A stretch of DNA of 64,000 nucleotides. Source: Mytilisepta virgata. Its lineage: Eukaryota > Mollusca > Bivalvia > Mytilida > Mytilidae. The stretch spans positions 1,860,001-1,924,000 of the forward strand of contig JAPWFG010000025.1 in the NCBI GenBank assembly GCA_028015205.1, in the 5' to 3' direction. Position 1 is the stretch's first letter; each line of letters opens with the position of its first letter. Positions 1 to 12,300 of this stretch are shown piece by piece. Made by a program: the position numbers and the translations under genes. Below the pieces are notes generated by a model, which saw only the letters and a list, made by a program, of their open reading frames with translations, had not been told where the DNA came from and made no database searches.

Positions 1-268
1 GTAATTGCCTCTGAAAGAATTGTTATAAAGTCTTTTTTTCATGGAAATTAAATATAAGATTTTTAGAAAGACAAAAGCTTTGCTTTTTAGAGATATCCCT
101 AAATGGAAAACACACGCTTTGATTTATATATTTTTAAAAAGTCACGTTTCCGCTCTTTATAAAAAAAACTATATATTTTCACATCTTTTACTATATCTGA
201 AATGATTACCCGAGCCAGCTAAAATACAAAAAATGCCAAATATTTAAAAATTTAAATTAACTCCTTGC

Positions 269-373
269 CGACAACTCGATCTATTTCCTCGTGGACCTTT
301 TTCTGGATGTCTGGCAAACTGGCCATATAATGAACAGCAAAATATAATGTTATCCTGGATGTATCAATTCCAC
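269..373 (-). CDS. P450 copy A exon 8
   Basis: It encodes the I-helix motif GGIDTS (first codon split with exon 7) and the J-helix region ending EIDRVVG. By alignment to copy B it ends CG|GCAAGG, so the donor is GC rather than GT. Read-through would meet a stop a few codons later (VVGKELI then TAA). Confidence 0.83.
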
Positions 374-3300
374 CTAAAAATAAGAACAGAGAATGACATC
401 ACGGAATTATTTCCTAAATAATACTAGGGAAATTATAAAATACTAATTTGATATATTGCAATGTTTATCAGATCGAATTATTTGCATTTTGAAAAAAAGC
501 AAAAAACAAAAACAAACAAAAACAAAAAAAAGTTAATATATATGAATTTACATATTACAAATAATACTTATACATTTCTTTGTACTTGATGCAAATGTCG
601 CTCGAGAGTTCTCGAATACCGGCTCATGGAATGTGTATTAAATAACAGTACTTCGCCACTTGTTAGACACGAATATATGTTGGCTTCATCAATAAAAGTT
701 CATATATTCGGAGCATTTTGATCAAATCTAAAAGAACTATATGCATGGCGAACATACATACGAAATGCGAACAAATGTGAACAAATTGTTTATTCAAAAG
801 TATGAAATTTTCTTAGACAGATTTATTTTCATAGTAATTGTTTAAAAAATTGTATATACTGGAAACACCAAGTGAGTCTTGGAATGACCCAGAATAAGAC
901 CCCCTGACCTCCGTCTGATTTATTTCCTTCTCCATAATGAGGAAATTCTGTCAAATGTGTCGTGGTAGAATGCGCCATTATAAACGACTGCTATTTTTCA
1001 AGAAGAACAACCCAAACTCGGACAAATCAAACACTTAGGTCCGTATGTCCGAACGTCAACCTGTTGTAATATCAGATAGAATGATAGAATGATTTATGAT
1101 TATAACAGGAAAGAGCTATTTGCATACGCATCTTTCTGTAAGGATTTTTCACGTTTAGAGGGAGGGTGTTTGCAGGGAAATAATTTCAAACGTAAAAAGG
1201 TAGACTTCAAACTTTGAGAAACAAAACAGACGCCAACATGTTGTGACAATTTAAGGCAGGAATGAATATCACCTACAATTGAATAAAGGTATATTTTGAG
1301 AAAAGGTTACGCTCTTGAGAACAAAAAAAGGTAGAGTCAGATATTTCCCTTAAAATTGCTAGGATAAACGATCACTTCCCTTCCAACCCCAAAACTCCTC
1401 ATTAAAATGAATGGCGGCTCCTGTAAATCTTTAAAATTTTACTATGTTTTCGTCTTATCTTTTCCTTTTTGTTAAAGGCTTAATTGTAAAGTAACGATGA
1501 GCTAAATATTGTTACTTTCCTTAGTTAATGTCCTACTTAAGTTAACTTGTGTATGCCACTTAAGTTTAAAGAAATGTTTGATGAATTCCTGGTCTGAGAA
1601 ACACTTAAGTTTTATGCATTCGGACCTGAACCTCCTTTTTCACACCCTGACATTTTATACCCCACAAATATAATTTCAATATTATGAACATCTTGGAATC
1701 ACGAAATAAGAAACCTAAATGAAACCCACTCCCCTCGACCCTCCCGTAAAGCTTGTGTACCACAGAAAAGGTCAAATCGCAGATAAATAAGTGTTTCCGG
1801 GCGGTAAAATCTCATTGTCCACGGCTATAAATTCGTTGATACCAATTTTGATTCACAAGTGTGAGATGTGCACATTTTGTTGAGTTCTGCTCAAGACCTA
1901 ACTTGTTGAAACCAAAATGTAGACGCAGATAACTTATATTTTTCCCGTGCATAGGGTATTATCTATTCAATAGAAAATGGATGGAACGATATATACGGGT
2001 ATATCATACTATTTTTCTTAAAAGTACATAAAATTATTCAGTATAGCTCATTTTCCATATCAGTCTCGAATTTGTAACTTTGATGCCCGGGGGTCGAATT
2101 GAGACCTTTAGCTATATGTTGAAGGATTATTATTTATTCTATGAAATCTTTTCTGGAATCGTCAGCCAGTAATAGAGCCAGCTTTTTTTTCAACACAGAC
2201 ATCTATCATTGTTTGTGCAATATATTAGTAATTATAATGGAATCCTTCAATCCCTTCATCATCTGATATAATGTACATATGTATTTATTTCGAGAGGTGA
2301 TTGACTTACCAGTCTGCTTTCTGTCGGTACCACTACTCTAATATGTCTCAGTACGCTGACCACAAAATAACCGCAAGCAAAGTATAATCGACATAAATTG
2401 ACACATAATACATACTAGTTTGAACTATTTCAGTCGTACAATCTTAATATTTCATAACCAAACAAGATATCAAGTATAAACTTTATAAGATATCTCATAA
2501 CGAATATTATAATTAACAAAATATCTTATAAAGTATGTAAGATATCTTATAACAATTATGAGATATCTTACATAGTTTATGAGATATCTTATTAAGAAAT
2601 ATTTGTAAGATATCTCATAAAGCTTATAAGATATCTTATATATTTTATAACATATCTTATTAAAACTGAATTATATGAGATATCTTATAAAGTTTATAAG
2701 ATATCTCATAAAATATATAAGAATAAATAAAAATACGGCGTGCCATATATTTACTTTTGTTGAAATAGTGAACAAGCCGAAGCATACAAGAAAGCTAGAA
2801 TTCTTTATAGACAGTGAAATAAACATTTCTTGAAGTTGAAATACTGTGATAAGTTTTATTTATCGACCCTTTACCAAGCTATCTTTGATAAATATCGCCT
2901 GTGAGAAAAATGGACGAATAATTCATTTGTACAACAGACAGAACCCCGGACAAAAAATAACAGAACATGTTTATACGAGAACAAAACACACACATAAACG
3001 CAAGAGAGTTTATTTGCTTACCAATAAAAATGTCTAAAACAATTAGTGTCAGATGAGTTTTAGATAAATGTTGCAAAGCCTCTATGTCATCTTCTTGTTC
3101 AGCTTCCTGTCTGGCTAGGATCAATGAATCTGTGAAATCTCTGATGTTATCTAATAAATAAAGTTTTCTAAATTTCACGTCTTCTCTTCTGATAAGGAGA
3201 AAAGTTGTGTCTATAATCCTTTTAAATTCTTTTTTATTTGTTTATTTCATTTTGTCTATTACTTCTTTACTAACAACATACTCAGTAATATACCTAGATC

Positions 3301-6300
3301 GCCAGCCTATGGAGTGTATATTTCACAATTGATTCGTTACTACTGTGCATATCATATATTCAACAATTTTCTCGGCCATGCTTTTTGACGGATCAAGTTG
3401 AATTGAGGAATCGTTGTAGAAGACCTTACAAACATCATTTGTATCAACTTACAAATCATTTGCACTTGTAGTTTCAGAGGAGATGATTTTTAAATTTTCA
3501 GCCAATCAGAAACAAGAATTGCCCATGGCAGCCATGTTTTTTGACGGATCAAGTTGAAATGAGGAATATTTGTAGAAGGCCTCACAAACATCCATTATAT
3601 AATTTTACAAATCATTTGCTGTTGTAGTTTCAGGGGAGATTTTTTTTCAAATTTCAGCCAATCAGAAACAAGAATTGCCCATGGCAGCCATGTTTTTTGC
3701 CCGATCAATACGAAATGGGGAATCTTTGTACAGGACCTAACAAACATTAATTGTATTAACTTACAAATTATTTGTACTTGTAGTTTCAGAGGAGATATTT
3801 TTTAAGTTTCAGCCAATCAGAAACAAGAATTGCCCATGGCGACCACGTTTTTCGTCCAATCAAAATAAAATGACGATTTTTTCATAGATTACCTTAAGTG
3901 CATCATTCCTGCAAATTATGGTTCCAGTTGGCCCAGTGTTTCAGAGGAGATGATCAACATTTGAAATGTTAACGACGACGACGACGGACGCAAAGTCATG
4001 GCAATAGCTCACACGGCTTTGCCAGGTGAGCTAAAAGGTGAGAAACACATCTAAATTAACAATGAAACAATATAAATAAATATAATATCAATACAATAAA
4101 GTTATACAACAATATTTATTTGTAATATGAACGTTACCGTAAATAGAACAGAAAATCGTTTTATTTTAGTGAAAATAATGACACTTGGTTTTTAAACTGA
4201 CATGTTCTAGTGAAGTCGCCCGTTCAGATACTTATCTTTTCTGCACGCGTTTTTATTATGATTATTATCCGCCTTAATCTTCTTCTATATTTTCATGTTT
4301 CAAAGCTTGTTCAGTTTATGTTTTCGTACTGATAGCATTCTAATATAGTAATACTTTTTTCGGTTGGCTATGTTTTTTTTTCTTTTTTCCAAAATCACTG
4401 TACTATTTGATCTCCGAGTTATTTTTTTTCACAAACTTGCCTTGTCATAGGATTGTGATCTTATGTAGTCTTTGCCCTCGAAATATCTGTTTTTTTTTTA
4501 TATCTATCTTATTTATTTAGAAAGTAAGTCGTAAAACCGGAGATATTGTTTTTAAAAAGCTAATTGCTAAATAAAAAATACCTGGGCCAAATGTATCTTC
4601 ATGCTCTTTATATTTCTTTCTAATCATATCAATTATTTCATCAAATATCCCCATTATTCTTGTATATTTCTTTGTTGGCCATATCTTAATCAGAAAGGGA
4701 AACATATCTTCTATAAAACCATTTCCAAACTGCTCTGTAGCATCTTTATCAAGTTTCATAAATCGTAAAAATTCAGGGTCGTCAATTTCACAGCTGGGAA
4801 AAAAAATGCAAAAATCAATCATTGAATAATATTAATTTAGGTACCTGTTCACAGATTTTTTGAAAGTCTTATTTAAAACGTCTTACAAAGATTTTTTCTT
4901 CAAATAAAGAAAGTAATCTTTAAGGAATGGTAACATGAAGGTACTAATAAAGAATCAAGGATGTTTCTCTCGAAGTCTACAATTATACACGTAAATGTAT
5001 TTGACAATAAATCATGAATTATATTAGACTTTCTGTCATCTAATTTGCCAATATTGAAAAAATCACCCCAAAGATCCTTTTCTGCACCACATCTCTAACA
5101 GATAATGGTTGTTTCCTTACTCCAGGTGTTTTTACTTTATTTATGTATTTATTTATTGATGTTTAATTCAAGATCTTGGATTTTACTCATGTAGAATAAA
5201 AGTAGTATGTATGAATTCAAATTTTATCACACAATGTCAAGACTAAGTTAAAATACTTTGGAACTAAGAGCGATGCATAAAATCGCTTTTGTCTATAGAA
5301 AAAAAAAACACTACAAAAATAGTTCTTTGAAAATTGGTGTTAACAATTCATAAATTCTCCAATCGTTTGCAGTAAAAATGGTTATATGCTTATTTGAAAC
5401 AGGCTTGAAGATGTAACCCACAATTATGACTATTCAATAGATCTAGAATTAAAGTAATTAACTTGTATATAATAAAAATGCATACCTCTTTCCAAAACAC
5501 ACTGCATTTAACATATTAAAAACCATTAAGTCAATATAAGGTTCAGGATTAAAAGGTCCAGTCTCCTTCGCCATTTCCGCTACACATTTATTCGTGGATG
5601 CATGAAGAACCTCTTCTAAATGACTGCCTGCCAAATACTGCCTGAAATTTATTAATACAATGTCTTATTCAGATACTAGAATAAACCACGATAAGAAATT
5701 CTTTCTACCAGTCCGTCGTTTAATAAGAAATTAGTATTAAGTTAACAGAAGCTCCTCAAGCAAGATGGATTTGAACGTGAAATTTATTATTTAAGGCCAA
5801 ATCAAATTGAATTTTTGTTCTTTGTATTTCACCGATCCGATTTCCAAACTTTCTAAATTTTAAGAACATTTTTTTTTCGCCACTTCATTTGCAAAAATGT
5901 TGATAATTTGCCTCAACTTCGTCATTTTTCAAGAAATTGAAAATAAAAAGTGTTCACCCGGTCCTTACATTTTGTAAAATATAGGTATTTTTCCATTTTG
6001 TGCGACATTTCAGTTAAAACAATTTGTGCCGCACGTTTTGATCTTCGCCTGAAACAAGTAGTCTTGAAGAAAAAAAAATAATTAAAATTTCGCTGGCTAA
6101 CACCTATTTTTGCAATAAAAAATCCAAAGAACTAAAAATCAATTTGGTGTGGCCTATTAATACAATAATCAAACATATGCTTCCCAAATAAAGCCTTCAT
6201 TTGGCTTAGTTTTACATTATTTTACCAGACCTGGCAGCACATCGACCAGCACATCGGATTCTATGAAAAACTGTTAACAACATCGAACCACCTTAATCTA

Positions 6301-9300
6301 TTCACATACAAGGATCAAACTTGAAATAAAAAAGGCAGGACCAGAATCATAGCAAAATAAGAGACAGGTTCACTTTATGTCTGAAATATAAAATACAGGA
6401 CCTGTGTCAATCAGGAAATAGTTCTGTTTACATTGCACATAATATAATGTGAAAACCAAATATAATACTTGCCTCAATGACTTCCCTGCTATCTTTCTAT
6501 GTAATTTCCAGGTAGGCGAATAATTGGCAAAAGCAATATTTTTTCCACCTTCAGACAGATTATAAACTATGAAAGATGAGAATCAGAATTTGATACATAT
6601 AAAAAATACTTCCAATTATCAAATCAAAATCAAATATTTTATTTGACAAAGCACATATAATATGATTCGTATTCCAAGTGTACAACATATAAAACATGAC
6701 AAATAATGTAAATACAACATAATGCATTATAAGTAATAACAACTATCTATATATCACAACACTTATGATAGACCAACTGACATTAATTTTTTAATATGAA
6801 GTTCAAAAGCTTGGTGTTCATCAAACTAAGTAAATTCATAATTGATTTAATGTCATCATCTCTAATAAGACTTTTGAAAATATTAAACTTCTCTCGAATG
6901 TCTTTATAAAGAGGACAATATAAAAGGAAATTTACTTCACCTTCCACTTTGTCTCTGCAAAATTTGCAGTATCTTTCGTTTGCTAAATTCTTTGGTTTTT
7001 TGTACTCAGTTTCAATAGCAAGTGAATGACGTGCGCTAATTCTAATTTTTGTGAGCAGTAATATCTCATAATTTTGTATACAAAGTTCGGGTAAGCTTTT
7101 AAGTCAAATGATGAGCATATTTTACTATAAAATCTGTGTTACCTGTGTTATTAGTTTTAATATGCCAAACACACTATATGATATCTGAAGTGAATCCAAA
7201 TTAAGTAACTTTTTTAGTTAATATATCAAGTTTTTAGTTATTATATCAAGCGAGTTTTCTGGCCATATCGCACATTTCCATAATTCAAACTCTTCAAACT
7301 CCATACTAATGTTTGAAAAGTTTGCCACCATTTGAAATTTTCATTTGTATGTAATGCTTTTTGAAAAAAAAAAAATGTCATTATTTTATGCATTAAGCAT
7401 CGATAATTAGAAATGAACAAAAATCATGCTAAATATCAATGAAATGTAATTAATACTAGGTAATTACCCCATACTTGCCAACATATTTTTGCTAGAATCC
7501 CTAATTAAATCGGCAAGGAGTCTGGAGAACACTCAAGGTCCCCAGTGCGTCCATGGCGAAGCCCAAGGCCAAAAGCGATTTTAAGGTATTTTGAAGCTGT
7601 TTCAGAGTGCAAAAATGTGAATAAATGTTTATGAATATTACTCTATTTTGATGTAAAATATTATCTTGATTCTTGATATTTTGACTAGAATAGCAGTAAT
7701 GAAAACCATATTATGGGTATCCACTGTGACGAAGACCTTGTTGTGACTTCTGAATTGGTAAAATTGAATAAAAATATAGAAACTTTCAAAAGAGAGTATA
7801 CAGATTACTTAAAGCTCCGTGAAGCTTTCTAAATATGTTAAATTATAGTCAAAGTATTGGAAGGCGAGATATTCTATTGTTTCAGTGTTTATATTAAATG
7901 TAACAATTTTGTTGATTATATATATGTATATAGATGATCCTCATGGTGTGGATCTTTTGTTAGAATAATTTATTGTGTGTTTTTTATCAATTTATATTTT
8001 AATTGAGGGCCTCAGGGAAAATTAGTATTTTAATACTAACTGTGTTACCCTCTTTAAATAAAGGCATTACTTACTTACTTACTTACTTACTTATTAATAG
8101 TCCACTCGGTTACCCGGTAATGGGGTCAAATTTCCGGAGGTTCCGGGAGAAAACCGGAGCACTGGCATGTATGCTACACGTGTTCACGGGAATTAGAAAA
8201 AGGTGGAATAGCCTTTCTTACCTCTCATTTGCGGAGGGTAAGATTTTGTTTCTTGTAAAGGAATGGGTGAAAAAATATTTATAATACTTTTCCCGGCGAT
8301 TTCTCACTACCGTCTATTCTCTATAACAAGACAATATTCAAAAGTAAACCGAAATACTGTAATTCCTGCCATGAAAAAATCGTTTTATGTTCGTTTTAGC
8401 AGCTCACTAGAACTTTTAATTCTATGTTTTATCCAAGCATGAAATAAAATTATTTTTATTGATTGTTCCATTATAAGTTTGTATTGTGTACGCATTATAT
8501 GTATGCCATCGTTTTGTCTTCTCATTGCTTATATAAAACATTTCAAAACTACCCACCCTCTCAATATGTACAGGTCGAATTGGTTCGGTTGTGTTATCGA
8601 TTATCAATCGACGTATCAATCTAAACGTGTGAAATTTTCAGATAACATATTCATCCTTAATGATCCATATTCTGATTTAAATTGTGTCTATCGTAGTTCG
8701 TACGTGATGACAGCCAAAAGAAATCGAGCTCTTGATTTTAGTAGTATAGATTAGAAAAGAAATCGGTTTAAAATGTTTTTGTATGTCTAAAAAATCATGG
8801 AAATATGCCAAGTATTTTTTGTTGAAACATTTTTCTTACGTGACGGAATATGTGGTCTGTTTGCGAAATCAGCTTTCCTTTTAACTAAGGCCTCTGTAAC
8901 TACATCAATATCATTCAGTACGATGGACTTAAAGGGACCTGGAAAAAATACCAGCTTTTCTAATTTCTTCTAATAACAATATTTTATTTTAAATAAGAAT
9001 AAAATATCATTTATTCAAACTTACCCTGTGGAGTTTATTGCAATAGTAACAGCTTTTAAATAAAACTATATAACCACAAGAAAATCATCATTCATATTTT
9101 CAAGAAAGCTCTTTTTCGGAAGAATTGATTTCACTCTCGATTTTTCATGAGAGTTTCTATTTGTTGTGCTATAACTTTTTGTTGAACGGTGTCCAAAATA
9201 AAAAAAAAGGAAAATGCAGGATTTCCTTTTTATCGACCATGTTTTCTCATTTTGCATCAATTGTAGCATTTTGGAAATATGTTTTCCTATTTATGCATAA

Positions 9301-12300
9301 AATGTGACATTTATATACAAAAAAAAAACTTTCCTTTCCTTTGAAATTATTTCTATTGCAGAAGATAAGTCAGTTACGTCATGTACGTAGTTAGGTTACA
9401 GTGAATGAAACTGAAATATAGTCGGATATCAGAGAAGAAAAGTTTCCATTGAATGTATTTCTGGTCCTTTTTATGCTGTAATAATTATATAGAAGTTTTT
9501 CATATAGAAAGTATTTCTTGTACAAAGGTATTCAACTGGTAAATTTGGCAAGAAATTTCTTCCAAAATCTAATGAACAATGTGATTGTTTGGATCAGGAC
9601 AGACCTGATATTTTGGGAAGAAAAATCTTCCGAAATGAAATACTACGACCAAAATAATGAATACGCTGTATTAAATAAGTTGTGCGCTTCTAAGCTGTGA
9701 TCTTTTAATCATATCATATAAATATAACTAAATAAGCTAAATATTAAGGTACTTTAATAACAATCTACACGCCAGAGGAATACATAGACTGCAAATGCCC
9801 TAAACTAGTCAGTAATATTCATATAAAGATGACAAGGGATCTCAAATTGACTGATGTAATGTTGACACAATGATAAAACTGAAAGGAAATATAGATTCAT
9901 TTTAAGGAATGATACAGACAAGGAGCTTGGCTATGGATACATTTTGTAGTAACGTTATCTCATATTTGATTAATTAATTCTGAATGTCTTCAAGTGTTTA
10001 GAATTCATATGTTCTGTATTGATCAAATGCATGACAGACGTATGAAGAATCATTGGAACCATAATATATGAAACTTTATCCTCAGCTCCACATTGATGCG
10101 AATCAATATATAATGTGATACACAGTAGACTATGACGAGTCCCACGTGTGGGTGAGAAGAAGTAACAGCAAAGAAATAGTAAAGGTTCTAGTATAAGTGC
10201 AATATGGATGTTTTCTTGTCTCTAGATCTTTTTCTGGAAATCTTCATTCAATGTAAATCATAAGCTGAAGGTTCTTCTCGGGTTGGTTGCAGATTTGCCT
10301 GAAAATGATATAAAAACTATTTGCAAATAATATCCATTAAGTATCCACTCAATATCAAAGTAACGAGAAAATGACAGAATAACGTGAATGAACATCTTTG
10401 ATTCTTATGTCTCTTATTTAGCTCACCATTGATTTCGTAATTAAAACTATCATGAATATTGCAATGTTTTGGCGAAACCAACCAAAGCATTCTGGTTCAT
10501 ATTTTTTTTTAATTTTTCGACATTTTAAAAAATCTAGTCATTAAGAATATTTATATTTCATAAATTTGTTATCATCTATCTTCCCATTCTCAAATCTGAC
10601 ATTTTTTGACGGAGTATTTAATCTTTTCATAGCTACTTATGGCACTCCTAGTTTTGTTTTAGGAACCCCTGTTCTTCTGTTGTCTTGTTCTGCCTCCGTT
10701 TGTATTACTTTGAAATTTACCTTTGTAATATTTGTTCTCATGAATTCGATTTGACTTTTGAATTCGGACTGACGCCATTTTTGCTGTTTCTTGTAGTTTT
10801 AGTCTAGTTTTATCCTAGTCGCATACATTAAAAAATTAAGTGCAAATAATATGCAAAACAGGTATGCTTTATCGTATTCTGCAATATTCAGCGAAGGCTC
10901 CCTGGAGCCTATAAGCTTGTAACGCTTTACAGGCATAAGGACTTCGCCTCCTGCACACAGAAATATCATCAGGGTTTACACTTAATTGAGCGTGTAAATC
11001 ACCAAAATATTGTGTAACGTGCGAAACGTGCGCGTGTAACGGGCGAATCGTGCGCGTGTAACGTGTGAATCCTGTGCGTATGGTTTTTGTGTGGTTATAA
11101 ACGTGCGATTTGAATCGTGTAATGTGTATGAGATGTCATCGGTGGAGACAAATATTAAAACGTGTGAATTTAAATCAGAGCATATTTCGAACTCGAATTA
11201 AAAGAATGCTGGAACGATTTTTCATCAGTGTCAACTATTTGAAAATGTTGAGTTTATAACTTTATCTATTACTAATTTAATTTATCAAATTAATTTGGTT
11301 TGAACAAATATTATTTATTATAAGTGAAATGTTTCCTAAATTAAGTGCTCGTAGAACGTGCAAAAACATTTGCAAATTAAGGATAGATTTGAACTTGTTC
11401 TTGAAATCTTGCGAAGGTTTTACTTTTTTGACAAATGTCATGTATTAATTTATATCGTCTAGTACATTTTTTATATGAGCAATCGTTTGGTTATTATGTA
11501 ACCAATACGGCGTGTTCCCGATATGAACTGGACTAAAACAAATCCACATCTAATTAGCCACGGGATTAGGGAGTCCTTTAAAGGGCAAATTTGAGAAAAC
11601 AGAGGTTATGTCTTTAAATACCAAACAGACAGCACAAATTCAATTAGAAGGAAACACCCTAAACAACACAAATTCTTTTACATATCTTGGAAGTATTGTT
11701 ACATTAGATGGGGGTGCAGATAAAGACATAAAGTCCAGACTTAATAAAGCCAGAGGTGCCTTCATGAAACTACAGAATATCTGGAAGACAAGCTATATAA
11801 GCAGAAGAACAAAATTAAGACTTTACAGAAGCTGTGTCTTGTCTGTCCTGTTATATGGAGCTGAATGCTGGAGGATGACGGAGAAAGATGTTAACAAGCT
11901 CTCCAGTTTCCACAACGGTTGCCTCAGAAAGATCTTGAGGATTTACTGGCCAGCTAAGATCTCAAATGTAGAGCTTCATAAAAAGGCAAACATAGATAGT
12001 ATGCGGGTTATATTGACAAGATCAAGATGGCGATGGATTGGGCACGTACTCAGAAAACCAACCAGTAACACCACTAGATTATCGCTCAGATGGACGCCAG
12101 AAGGGAAGAGAAAACAAGGCAGACCTAAGAACACCTGGAGAAGAACAGTTGAGAAAGAAATGAAAGAACATCATCTAACTTGGGAAGAATTAGAGAAGAC
12201 AGCTCAAGATAGAGAGAAGTGGAAAGCTCTAGTCCTTGCCCTATGTGCCCCCGGGCATAACAAGGACTAGGTAGGTAGGTAAAGGGCAAATATTTGTTTA

